In this document: in pieces, positions 43,806-53,637 of the stretch
How positions within the stretch are numbered: position 1 is the stretch's first letter
Layout of the letters: the number at the start of each line of letters is the position of its first letter
Assembly: GCA_963575745.1 (NCBI GenBank)
Contig: CAUYUJ010011203.1
Location: forward strand, 254,152-318,151
From: Prorocentrum cordatum
Lineage: Eukaryota > Sar > Dinophyceae > Prorocentrales > Prorocentraceae
Reading direction: 5' to 3'
Length of the DNA stretch: 64,000 nt
Notes under the pieces: generated by a model
What the model was told of the DNA's origin: nothing
Database searches by the model: none
What the model saw: only the letters and a program-made list of their open reading frames with translations
Position numbers and translations under genes: made by a program

Positions 43806-43990
43806 CATAAGCATGAACTTTCTTTCGGAGGTCCGCGCAGGTTTCTTGAATCGGCGCTGGCCGCCTTCCTGGCGCGCGGGGCGCGCGACGGGCGGGCGGC
43901 CCCAGAGGCCTAGAGGCGACGCCAGGGGGGCCCAGCGCACGCCATGCACGCAAGAAGCCGCGGGCGGGCGGCGCAACGGCAAAAAGTCCA
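43806..43990. repeat. Foldback relative with left arm preserved
   Basis: CTTTCGGAGGTCCGCGCAGG and TTTCTTGAATCGGCGCTGG match the arms of the 20230-20388 element. The right arm is not recognisable. It lies just beyond the 3' end of the LINE remnant. Confidence 0.5.
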
Positions 43991-44511
43991 CATGATACGA
44001 AGACCAAAGAGAAGAAAAAAAATGCATCACGAACGCAAGCGCGCCAGAACACAGACACCAAGCGTTGGTCAATGCCGGGCGGCGGGGGACAGTGCATTTA
44101 CGGGACAAGATGCAGCAAGGGAGAGGGGACGGGGAGGAGAAGTGGGAGGCGAAGGGAAACGACGAGGGGAAGAGGGCACTCAGCTAAGCATGTCTGCAGC
44201 ACTGCACCACGGCAGCCTCCCACTGCGCAGGCGAGCGGCTCAGAAACTCTCGTAAACGATCCGGATCGCCCCCCGCCACGTTCAGGGCGCAGGCGTGCAT
44301 GTAATGGCCCCATTGAACTCTAGGTCGTCCTCGTTTACGGCGAATGTTCCAACTTCTGGGTAAGATATCGCCCGCCTGGCCGTCTTGGAAAACCATTTGT
44401 CTAGGCAACGTCCAAGGCTGATTGATCACTGGCGAACTTTCCATAATTAGTTTGTCAGCTGTCTCTGCAATGACTTGTCGAAAAAAACACTGGGCTTTGT
44501 TTATGCGTTTT

Positions 44512-44598
44512 CTCTTTCTCTCTCGTGAGGGAGAGGGAGAAAAAGAGAGAGAGAGAAACAAAGAGAGAGAGAGAGAGGGAGAGAAAAAGAGAAAGATG
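44512..44598. repeat. (GA)n tract inside LINE ORF2
   Basis: GAGA runs preceded by CTCTCGTGAGGGAGAG, a small inverted repeat. It lies between the LDGYRARCMRRI and KRGRPRVQW segments and shifts the frame. Confidence 0.93.
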
Positions 44599-45373
44599 AA
44601 GGCGGCTGGGTATTCTGGATCCTCCGCATACACCGAGCACGATACCCGTCGAGTTTTCCCTGATCGGCGGCAAGCAGCACACATGGTTTGAGCCCATATA
44701 AAAACTCCGGGGAAGAACAAACATTGATTTCCAATACTAGAACAATCGTGAACGAGATACGTCTGCTCGGTTACAAACAGGTCGGAATTTTTGGAAGCCG
44801 CATCGCTTAACCAATGCGTCGCGTCAAGTCTGTCTTGGGGTTTCCGTCCGTGCTCAGGTAGCCACCAATGGATACGGCGCTGCCTCGGCACTGAATCGGT
44901 TCTCCTTCCGGCGCAAGCATCGCGGGCGCCCAACCAATGTTTAGTTATATTGGTTTGATGGCGTCGAGCTCCAAACCAAATGCTTCCGCAAGTTCCGCGA
45001 TGACGTCCAGGTGCTATTGCAAAGTATTTGGGCCCTCCGATGCGAACAGCGCGTCGTCGGCGCATTGCATGTCCCGTGCGATGAGATGCCGCTTCTTGGA
45101 TGTCCACTGGCAGGCCGCGCATGCTGTCGACCCGACGATGACAAACATATACGGTGACAAAGAACACCCTTGATTGACCACTACTTCCTGCGACATATGC
45201 GAAGATCTCCCCCCCCTGTCTCGCGATGAACTTGCGGGCGGCGCAGATCCCTCCAGGTAGACCATGTCAGAGCGCATTCCAAATCGCCTCAAAGCGTGAT
45301 GTAATCCAGCATATTTGATACGATCAGCTGCTCGGGCCCAATCCAGAAGCAGCAGCATGAGCCCGCCCCACCC

Positions 45374-45396
45374 CACACACGCACACACACACACAC

Positions 45397-45458
<62 letters not shown>
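45374..45458. repeat. (CA)n microsatellite inside the reverse transcriptase
   Basis: Around 40 CA dinucleotides with two CG interruptions. It separates the fingers block (GFRPARG...) from the first catalytic block (LLDWARAADRI), replaces roughly the expected linker and disrupts the frame. Confidence 0.97.
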
Positions 45459-45460
<2 letters not shown>

Positions 45461-46519
45461 CCACCCACCGCCACCACCGCCACCGCCACCAGCCCATCCC
45501 CCAATTCCGCATCAATGAAGCGGCGCGCCAACGCAAGTGCACCAGCTGCGCCGCGTGCTGGTCTGAAGCCACACTGAGACTCTCGCAGGCGATCCCCCAC
45601 TCCTTCTGCTTTGGACCCGTGCGGAATGCTGCTCGCGATTACAGTGGAGCCAACTGCTAGCAGAGACATGGATCTACGGTTGCTTGGTTGCGACGTGCCC
45701 CCTGTCATGATGGAAGCTTCCCCCCGCTCTCCTGGCACTTCTATATGCTGCCAGCGACCGTCGCACAGTTGCCGGGGCATCTCCGAGTCTGCATCGTTGG
45801 ACCGCAGAAAGTGCCATGGACCTGGCGGCGCATCATCGTTCCCTGCTGTTTTCTGGGCCCATGGCGCTCTGACAGCTCTGCGGGCTTCTTCGAGTGCGAC
45901 GCGCCCAACGTCGATGTTAAGGGGCCGCGTTGTGCTGCGAGTCTGGGAGAACGTCTGGTCCGTCGCTCAACTTGCACTGCGCGCCCTCCAGATAGTCCGC
46001 CATTGTCTCTGCTTCCTGATCGGCGCCCACTAGACCGCCGCGCGCTTCGCAAACGCCCTCGGCGAGGTGTCGGTTTCTTTCTGAGACAGCGGGGCCGCAT
46101 CATCGATCCATTTCTTCTTATCAACGCGCGCGGAAACATGCGCTTCCTCGTTCAATCGCCCCCCCCCCCCCCCCATCAACATGGCATCCCTTGGACCTGG
46201 CCTTGTTCCTGCGGTCAATCATAGATAGCGCCCGCGAGGATATCCAAGGGCGGCGCGGCTCAGCAGCTAGCACGGCTACGGTTCCCATGGCGGCCTGCCC
46301 GATGCATCCTGCAATGATGCCCGCCTGCATTTGCGTGCAATCGCTCGGTTGCTTGCCCCCCCCATGCTCGAGGATGCCCCCAATGTACTCTGCTGTGGGG
46401 TTGCGTCGCAATGCTCTGCAACGCGGCGGCCGCGGCGCGCGGGCGGCGACGGGCGCCGACGCCCGGATCTACAACGCGCGCGCAAAATTGCGCGACTGAA
46501 GCGCTCGACGCCGAACGGC

Positions 46520-47331
46520 TCAGATATCTCGCACGTTTGGCAAACATCGCGGGACAACACCTGCATAGCCCAGCTGCGCGAAAGCTCCTGCTTGAATTGT
46601 CTCCGCGATGTCCACGCCAATATCGTAGCGGGTCACTTTTGTCTCCACTGGCACATCGAAAAACGCATTTGCAACGCAAGCCTCTGTCGCAACACAAACT
46701 CCCATCAACAGTTCTCTGTTGGACAGCAGGCGCCATCTGCGTTGAGAGTTTGGAGACGCACGCGCAACGAGAACCTGTTCTTCGTCTGCAAATCTTGACA
46801 ACAAATCGAGCTTTGGAGTTGCCAAGCAACCGCGCTGGCCCATGGGGCCAGAAACGCGTGAATAGATGCTCCAATCATGTGTAGAAGTCGCGCCAGGCGT
46901 CGTCGCCGCGCGCTTGTCCAAACGCATGCTCATATTGGAAGACATGCGCCTCCTTTTGCCCGCGCCCACACTCCCGCCGCGCGATTATTGCATGGCGAAT
47001 AACATTTGATTGATCGTCGCGCCCTGGGTGCCACGATGAAGCCGCTTCCCCCTTATTCTCTTCGACCTCCCTCTGATCCGGATAGAAAATCCAAATGGCC
47101 TTCGAATTCGTGGACTTCGGACCCACGGCATCGCGTCTATTGAAGACAAAGACCTTGCAGGTCCAACTCCCGCATATGTTTGATGAGCTCGATGAGTTCG
47201 CGCAGACTGCCGCTGGCAATGCGTTCGACATTCCAAGTGGCAACCCTGCCACACCCCATAATGCAACATGGGTAACATACCCATTTGCCTACCCGAGCTA
47301 TCTCTGGAAGCCCGATGAACCGTCCAGACAC
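46520..47331 (-). pseudogene. APE-type endonuclease domain of LINE ORF2, broken
   Basis: The domain begins with VATWNVERIASGSLRELI (47244 downward), the usual N-terminal TWN motif of this nuclease. A frame change follows the segment DLQGLCLQ, which normally continues into the catalytic glutamate. A later frame has NRELLMGVCVATEACVANAFF and VTRYDIGV, then FAQLGYAGVVPRCLPNVRDI (near 46580-46522). In related enzymes the corresponding QLDYV block carries an aspartate; here it is glycine. At least two frameshifts are needed to join these parts. Confidence 0.78.
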
Positions 47332-47524
47332 CTAATGGTCATCCGCTCCACCTTGCTTCCCTTTCGCATTCCCTCGCCCAGCATGCCGCTGGCACGCGCG
47401 ATAAGGCGTGCCACTTCGGGGCTCTTCGTGAGTCCCCCCCCCCATTATTTCCACGCTCCTCCCCTGAAATGTGACTGGGTGTTTTTGGCAATGCTCACTG
47501 TTGCCACTGGGTCTTTGGCCACAT

Positions 47525-48300
47525 TCATCCCGCGAGCGCCGGCGTTAACACAAACCTCTCTTTTTCAGTGCCCCCATGCCAAAAACTGGTTTCGTACACC
47601 GGAAAAAAAACTATTTGGGATCCCCTTCTCAAAACGTTGGTCGGCCTGGGCCCACACTGCATTCCCAGAGTGGCTGATCTGCGCCCTCCCGAAAGCGTTG
47701 ACGAGCTGCCCCGGGCCACTTTGTCGCTGAACTTCACGAAAATGACGCTATTGAAGTCGCCCTTCGTAAAATCATCGATGTGATCTGGCGGCTTGAAGTC
47801 CGAAAAATTGCGGCTCAAAGAAATCCACGGCCATATCCATACTTGAACAAGCGCGTGGGCCTCCAACGACAGCGTTGCATTCGTAGTGTTGGTTAGTGGT
47901 GAATGCCTCCATCTGGCGTTCGAGCTGGTTGACCTTCGTCTCCCATGGTGTTGCCCATGACGCGTGCGGACCCGGTTTCAGCAGAAGCCAGGTATGACGT
48001 TTGGGTCTCAAGCGCAATGACCCTCTGGGAAGCGTCGTCGATGGCCGCGCGTAGTGGCTGCATTGCATTTCGAGAGCATTGCTGTGAAACTCCGTGTTGA
48101 AATATTGCCCAGAAATGGGTTTGATGAAGTTGCAACTGTTCACGGAGTATTTGGTAAAATTGTCCCACTGTGAGCCCTTCCGCATCGGCAGCTGCGTTTC
48201 TCCGTTGATGCTGCCAAACTGGCCGATCCAGGTTCACCTCCGTTGCCTCCGTGTCCGAATTCTCCTTGGTCGGGTCCGGCCACGCAAAGTTGTCCTGCAA
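47525..48300 (-). pseudogene. Possible ORF1-like region of the LINE
   Basis: The frame 48300-47893 encodes 135 codons with a helical, glutamine-rich part (GLTVGQFYQILREQLQLHQT) and an ALETQTS coiled-coil-like part. Another frame contains VNQLERQMEAFTT, and a third contains DFNSVIFVKFSDKVARG, which recalls the end of an RNA-binding fold. The drift through three frames suggests decay of one protein. Its place just upstream of the endonuclease fits ORF1, but it is not recognised by direct similarity. Confidence 0.4.
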
Positions 48301-48885
48301 TTGGAGTAGAGGTGCGGGTTCGGGGAAGGCTTCGTCGTAGAGCCCGTCGATCTCATGTAGCGGGCTGTGGATCGTGTGCTGCTTCGCTCTCCCCGCGAGG
48401 GGCTACATGGCGTGCTTGACGGGCGTGCTGGCCATGCGGGTGTGCTTTGACGTAGGCGGGAACGACATACTTCCACGAGAACAAGCAAACAAACGTATAT
48501 AAGACGTATGGGACGGAAAGCAATGGAAGATGGGATTGTAGTCTGCGGGAATATGCTTGCTCGCTTGAGCTTGAACTCTGGGGGGCCCAGCACCGACCCC
48601 GAAAATCCGAGCAGACCTTGTTCTTCTTCGTCGTCTTCAGATTAGCGTCACCATGAATATGTGTAGTATCGTTACTCGCATTTGTCTTGGTATGTTCTTT
48701 AACCATTAGCGCCATGATTGCCAATATTAATAACCTCACATACTAATGTTACTCGTCTTATGGTTAACCGCATGCCGATGATCATAAAGGGACCCCCCCC
48801 CTTCAGTGTTTAGAGTTGATTATCGTCGCCCTATACAAAATTCAAATTGGGCGGCGAGCGCTGAGGCCGACCTTCATTATCACCT
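48300..48885. other. Low-copy sequence without recognised gene
   Basis: May include the 5' untranslated part of the LINE (minus strand). Nothing specific is seen. Confidence 0.35.
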
Positions 48886-48895
48886 CGAAACGCTA

Positions 48896-49060
48896 TGTTG
48901 AGATAGCAACATCAAGCGATGTTGATATAGCAACATCAAGCGAAGCGATCACACTTTTTCAGGATGTGTCAAGCGAAACCAATAATTTTGGGAGGCAGAC
49001 TCAAACGAAACGAGCAATGTTCCAAGGATGTCTCAAGGATGTTTCAAGCTAAACCAGCAA
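48896..49060 (+). repeat. Short repeats at the left of the AT-rich island
   Basis: TTGAGATAGCAACATCAAGCGATG is followed by a near-exact second copy (48898-48945). Then come units with GGATGTNTCAAGCGAAAC (48962, 49038), the same family as at 49790-49960. Confidence 0.8.
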
Positions 49061-49780
49061 GTTTTTTCTTTTTATTTATATTTTTATTACCTTCCTTTTT
49101 ATATATGTATATATCCCCGCGCGCGCCTGAACTTTTTTATCTCTGGGGTTGAGTATCCATGGAAAGGGGAGCACATGAGCTACCCTACATGAGCACTTAA
49201 AAACATCAATGTTCATAAAGCGTTTGTAAATTAAAATTGATAGATTTGGAACTTTCCATTTTTCCGTTCGTCTTCTCTTCTTCTTCTTCTCTTCTTCTTC
49301 TCTTCTTATTATTATTATAAGTTCCTCTTCTTCTGTTTATATGTCTATATGTCCTCACGCTCGCCTGAACTTTTTTATCCCTGGGGTTGATTATCCATGG
49401 AAAATGAAGCACATGAGCTACCCTACACGAGCACTTAAAAAAAAACAAGTTCCATAAAGCGTTTGTAAATTAAAATTGATAGATTTGGAACTTTGGATTA
49501 TTCCTTTCTTCGTCCTCTTCTTATTCTCCTTTTTCTTCTTCTTTCTTGTTATGTTTCTACTGTATTCTTCTTCTTTTATATTTCTCTCTGTCCCCACGCT
49601 CGCCTGAACTTTTTTTATCTCTGGGGTTGATTATCCATGGAAATTGAGGCACATGAGCTACCCTACACGAGCACTTACAAAAAACAATGTTCATAAAGCG
49701 TTTGTAAATAAAATCGAATAGATTTCCTACTCGAGATGTTTTCTGCTTTTCCTCCTTTCCTCCTTTTACAAGCGAAAAAC
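49061..49780 (+). repeat. 239-bp tandem triplication in an AT-rich island
   Basis: CGCCTGAACTTTTTTATC starts at 49123, 49362 and 49601, giving a period of 239 bp. Each unit has a CTTCTTCTT pyrimidine tract, then GGGGTTGATTATCCATGGAA, GAGCTACCCTACACGAGCAC, CATAAAGCGTTTGTAAATTA and AAATTGATAGATTTGGAACT. It is far more AT-rich than the rest of the window. Small open frames in it are not considered coding. Confidence 0.95.
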
Positions 49781-49784
49781 ACAA

Positions 49785-49965
49785 TTATTTCGAGGATGTC
49801 TCAAGCGAAATAAGCAATAGTTTGACTGTGTCTCAAGCGAAATAAGCAATAGTTTGCGGATGTTTCAAGCGAAACAAGGGATTTGTCGAGGATGTCTCCA
49901 GCGAGATAAGCCATTGTTGAGGATATTTCTATGAAAACTAAACGCCAAGGATGTCTCAAAACGTG
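49785..49965 (+). repeat. ~35-bp repeat GGATGTCTCAAGCGAAATAAGC
   Basis: About five units with the shared core GATGTCTCAAGCGAAATAAG at roughly 30-38 bp spacing. Related units lie on the other side of the triplication at 48962-49060. Confidence 0.88.
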
Positions 49966-51130
49966 CTCGGCTAGGTCTCCTCTTGATCATCTCTTACTTC
50001 GAGATTATGCTGAGGTCTGCTGGGCTACTTCTATTATCTCTCCCTGAACCCCGAACTTTATTATCCCCTAGTGTTCATTCTCACGGGCATGAGGTTATTC
50101 TTCCTCCTCCTCTGCCTCTTCCACCTTCTTCAAGGTTCCCTCCGTATCGGCCGATTTTTAGCCACTGGCGGCGTTCTTCAGCCTTGAACGCCCTGGCAGA
50201 CGACCCTTTCTACAGGGCTGTGTTGCATGCCGGGACCACTTCCTGACGGTCCGCGGGCCAAGGGAGGGCCAGCGGAGGCCGAACAGGGGGGACATCCCTC
50301 TGCCTTGGTTTTTTCCCCGCGCTGGACGGTGTGGGACCTCGAGCCACTGTCGGCGTTCAGCCTCGGACGCCCCCGCGGCGGGGGCCGCCGCCGCCGGCAC
50401 GACGAGAGCCTGCCGCATACACCAAAGGCCGCCAGAGACCACGACCCTTTCCCTGGGGACAACTTTTCGTCCTGGACCCGCTCTTGCTGGCCCAGGGGCC
50501 CGTTAACGGGCCCCAAAGGCCGGAATCGTTGACGAAGGCAGGGTTGAAACAGCCGTATCGTCGGATCGGGGAGACGTCAAACTCGGGCTCGGGGGACTCG
50601 GGTTGGCCTGACAGGGCCATCTTGAAAAAAAACGATACCAAATCTGAAATTTGGCGCGAGCTCCCGCTGCAACACGTCCCACGAAAACTGGACCGACAAA
50701 ATCCAGGGCGAACTAGCCAAAAAACGTCGGCACACCCGAGCTCCGGCGTACTCGAACCTTCCGTTTCCCATCAGAGCTGGAGAAACCAGCCGGCACTGAT
50801 ACCGCCACTCCCCAGACCTCTCCCGTGGTGCGTCCTGATCAGAATTTCGAAGCGAATCCAGCGGTGGCAACGGGAGCCTTCCACGAGGCCTAAAAGGCGA
50901 ACATTGATAAGCAATACAAATACCCCCACCCCTTCGGGAAGGGACCTCAGTTAGGAGGGCCAAAGACATCAGGGATAGGGTTTTTTTTCTGCAGACGTGT
51001 CAGACCAAACCGCCCAGATGTATTACGCCTGATGCGAAAACGGGGACCTAAGTGAGGCCACGTCTTCATCGTCTTATCAGGGTTGAGGGCTCTTCTGTTC
51101 TCGACGAAGAATGAAGCCAGCGCCAGCAGA
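49965..51130. other. Low-copy sequence without recognised gene
   Basis: The segment 50345-50420 is repeated at 51338-51412 (GCACGACGAGAGCCTGCCGC and neighbours). Open frames are shadows without domains. Confidence 0.4.
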
Positions 51131-51135
51131 CCCGT

Positions 51136-51302
51136 GATAAGCTTGTTGCCCACCACCACTACCATAAATTGGAGGGGGGAAGGAGGAGGAGGACGAAGAC
51201 GAGGAGGAGGAGGAGGAAGAGGAGGAGGTGGAGGAGGAGGAGGAGGAAGAAAGACCACCTCCCCTCCAACTTCTGGTGGTGGTGGTGGACAACAGGCCCA
51301 TC
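51136..51302. mobile_element. GATGGGCC foldback element, copy 3 (167 bp)
   Basis: The right arm read inward begins GATGGGCCTGTTGTCCACCA; the left arm begins GATAAGCTTGTTGCCCACCA. The core is (GGA)n. AGACCCG flanks both sides (51128-51134 and 51303-51309), a good 7-bp target-site duplication candidate. Confidence 0.88.
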
Positions 51303-51337
51303 AGACCCGAGCTCCGCGATCGGAGATCTGAGTTGGC

Positions 51338-51412
51338 AGCGTTCGGCCTCGAACGCGCAGCGGGAGCCGCCGCCGCGCCGGCACGACGAGAGCCTGCCGC
51401 TTCACTCTCCGG
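51338..51412 (+). repeat. 75-bp duplicate of 50345-50420
   Basis: Shares GGCGTTCRGCCTCGRACGC, GCCGCCGCCGC and GGCACGACGAGAGCCTGCCG with the upstream copy. It lies exactly between two GATGGGCC foldback elements. Confidence 0.8.
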
Positions 51413-51413
51413 T

Positions 51414-51610
51414 GATGGGCCTGTTTCCCGCCACCACCATCACTAGTTGGATGGGGAGGAGTAGGAGGAGGAGGAGGAGAAGGAGGAGGAGGAGGAGGAG
51501 GAAGAGGAGGAGGACGAGGAGGAGGAGGACGAGGACGAGGAGGAGGACGAGGAGGAGGAGGAGGAAGAGGAGGAGTTTTGGTGGTGGTGGTGGTAGAAAA
51601 CAGGCCCATC
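51414..51610. mobile_element. GATGGGCC foldback element, copy 4 (197 bp)
   Basis: The left arm GATGGGCCTGTTTCCCGCCA and the right arm read inward GATGGGCCTGTTTTCTACCA pair around a (GGA)n/(GAC) core. Its right end abuts the synthetase-like exon (minus strand) and supplies two bases of that exon's stop codon. Confidence 0.9.
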
Positions 51611-51732
51611 AAACAGGGGCCGCCCGCCTCCGCTCCCTCTCCATGATGTCCACGCCCTTGGTGCGGAGCTCCTCGCGGATCCTGTCGGCCTCTGAGAAGT
51701 CGCGGTTCCTTGCGCGCCGCGGCAGGGGCCTC
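51609..51732 (-). CDS. C-terminal exon resembling cysteinyl-tRNA synthetase
   Basis: On minus, an AG acceptor (TCTCAAG) precedes 51732 and the frame contains RNRDFSEADRIREELRTKG followed by VDIMERERR. The ARxxxDFxxADxIRxELxxxG pattern is characteristic of the C-terminal helical region of cysteinyl-tRNA synthetase, which charges tRNA-Cys. The frame stops at TGA (51611-51609), whose GA belongs to the adjacent foldback element. The native C-terminus was therefore probably longer or read differently. Upstream exons were not found within the window, so this could be a fragment or pseudogene. Confidence 0.55.
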
Positions 51733-51760
51733 CTTGAGACGGAACCAGGGCGAGGATAAA

Positions 51761-51912
51761 ATCGGACGAGGCTAGATCGAAAGTCTCTGAAATCTGGCGG
51801 CTCTGGAGGCTGTCTCGGGCGCGCCGCGGCCTTCTCAGAGCGTTCCGCAGCGTTATGAGAAGGTTCCAGAACACTCTGGAACGGATTCATCCTCATCCCA
51901 GCCCCGCCCGAT
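51761..51912. repeat. ~150-bp dispersed repeat (pair with 35522-35660)
   Basis: Contains ATCGGACGAGGCTAG at its left and CCCAGCCCCGCCCGAT at its right (imperfect inverted repeats), and shares TCTGGCGGCTCTGGAGG with the other copy. It lies where the intron upstream of the synthetase-like exon should be. Confidence 0.7.
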
Positions 51913-52262
51913 GAGGGTTCCTGGGAGGTCCAGACCTGTGGGGAGCGCCGTGACCAAAAAAAATACGTCGGCTGTCCAGGTCTGCTCGGCTTGTCTAGGT
52001 CACCTAACTTGATGCTTCGCTCGGACGGGCGAAAATACGTGCTGGTGCACCGGTGCCATTCTCTCGTTCTCGCCTGCGGGGGGGCCTCCTGGAGGGCCAG
52101 ACTCACCTCGAAGTCCTTGTCAGAGCGCGCCCCGGGACCGCATCTGTTCCCTGCTCCATAAAGGGAAGAGCACGGCGCGCGGTTATTTCTGCGCCCAGGC
52201 GTCGCACCGTGGATAGAAGACCGATTTTTCAGCGAAGACAAGCTGGCGCGAGGAGCTGTGAC

Positions 52263-52429
52263 AGTCGGACCTAGGCCAGAAGAACATCCCTCAAGAACAT
52301 AAGAACCATCCACAGGCCCAACCTGAAGAACATTCGAGGGTGCCCTCCCCCACGATGCGCAAGAACATCCAATAAGCACGAAGAACACTAGGATACCGAA
52401 CCGACCTCGATCTTATACCTCGGTCCGAC
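52263..52429. mobile_element. CAGTCGGACC short inverted-repeat element, copy 2
   Basis: The left end CAGTCGGACCTAGG and the right end read inward CAGTCGGACCGAGG are nearly perfect inverted repeats. Internal AAGAACAT and GACCTCGATC words align with 28826-29000. No coding capacity. Confidence 0.8.
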
Positions 52430-53637
52430 TGCACCCTCGCGCAATCTCGGGTGACATACAGTCATCGTGCATGAAGCACGCTGCATGAGACGGCAAGGAG
52501 CTTTTCGGGCCACTGCGAGCCTCGGCCACGAACAGGTTCGCATGAACCTGAGGAACGGCCCGAACACCAGATCCCCTCCTCCTTGAGTCCCAGGTGGTCC
52601 CTATCATAGCGTCTTGACTGCCAAGACCACCGCTGAACTTGAAACAATCGTTCTGCCTTGGAGGCGGCCGGGGGTTCGCTCTGAAAGGACACCAACGAGA
52701 CAATACAGGACGGGAAGGTGGGCACGAGCGGCATTCGATGCCCATCTGGAGAAAAGGCGGCCCGGGAAGGACAGGGCACGAAACATGCGCACTGCCTCTC
52801 CTTCACGGCTGAAACCACTGGTGCTGCCCCACCTCGGCCCCCTTAGCCAGCTCCAACTTCTGCCCTCTGGTCCAAACATGTCACTGTCTAGCGACGCCGA
52901 CCAACGAAGCCTGCGGGCCCCGGCGGCCGTTGCAATTGCGGGTCTGGGGGTCTAGGGGGACGGGGGCGGGCGGGCGCCGACGCGCCACGGGAAGGGCATG
53001 CTGCAGAACTCGCAGAGGAAGATGCATCTGCTCACGTCTGCGAGCCTTGAAAAGAAGTTGGACTCCGCCCCCCCATAAAAGAGGAGGGAGAAGGGAAGAC
53101 CACTCGCCAGCTGAAATAGACCAGGATGGCGCCTAGAGTAGAGTGGGTATTGCGGGCCCCGAAATACGCACCTTGAACTACCGATGGGCACTTGTTTGAA
53201 ACACGTTAACCACGCAAGAAAGCACTCCCCACCCCGAGCCTCCCTATCGACCAATGGCCGGCCGCCAGGGAATCAGTCACGCACCAGCATCACGTGCGCA
53301 GCTCGCCGATGGAACTTTGCAGCCACGCCAGTGTATGCACGTCTGCCGTCTGACCTCCCTGCGCCAGAACATCGCAGGGAAACGTCGACACCAGACTGCA
53401 CCAGCAACTACATACCGCAAGCGAGTTTGCCACGAAAGGGAAACAGGTCATGAAAAATCGCACCAGCCCCCGGGACGGAGGTGGTTTAGCAAGATTGCGT
53501 TTCCATGTTCCTTTTCCCCCTTCGGGCAACGTTTCATCACTGTGCCCTATTCGTATATACACCGCCCAGCCAGCGGCCAACCTGGAACCATGACGACCCC
53601 TATGAGGCCCCCCCCCCCCCATCCGCACCATCCCTGT
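52430..53637. other. Low-copy sequence without recognised gene
   Basis: A short plus-strand stretch at about 52985-53070 (GKGMLQNSQRKMHLLTSAS) reads protein-like, but stops soon after and lacks clear splice borders. Otherwise nothing is recognised. Confidence 0.3.

Larger units (their letters stand above)
44184..46411 (-). pseudogene. Reverse transcriptase and C-terminal part of LINE ORF2, broken
   Basis: The linker has PRRPWISSRALSMIDRRNKAR (about 46250) and then a KKKWIDDAA segment. The reverse transcriptase follows. Its fingers contain SQCGFRPARGAAGALALARR (about 45560). The first catalytic block is LLLLDWARAADRI, with its aspartate near 45343. Then come QGCSLSPYMFVIV (about 45160) and CADDALFAS in place of the usual YADD block, with both aspartates kept (near 45058). 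Downstream in the same frame are a GGYLSTDGNPKTDLTRRIG segment and LDGYRARCMRRIQ, with four in-frame stops between them. After a (GA)n tract a frameshift leads to KRGRPRVQWGHYMHACAL and a stop at 44184. Confidence 0.88.
44184..48300 (-). mobile_element. Degenerate non-LTR retrotransposon (LINE)
   Basis: Reading the minus strand from 48300 to 44184, one meets in order a possible ORF1-like helical protein, an apurinic/apyrimidinic-type endonuclease, a linker with a PWIS motif, a reverse transcriptase and a C-terminal region ending in a KRGRPRVQW box. The order and spacing match a LINE with an APE-type endonuclease. Several frameshifts, in-frame stops, loss of a key endonuclease residue and two microsatellites inside the coding region show that it is dead. 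Neither a poly-A tail nor clear target duplications were located, so both ends are approximate. Confidence 0.87.
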
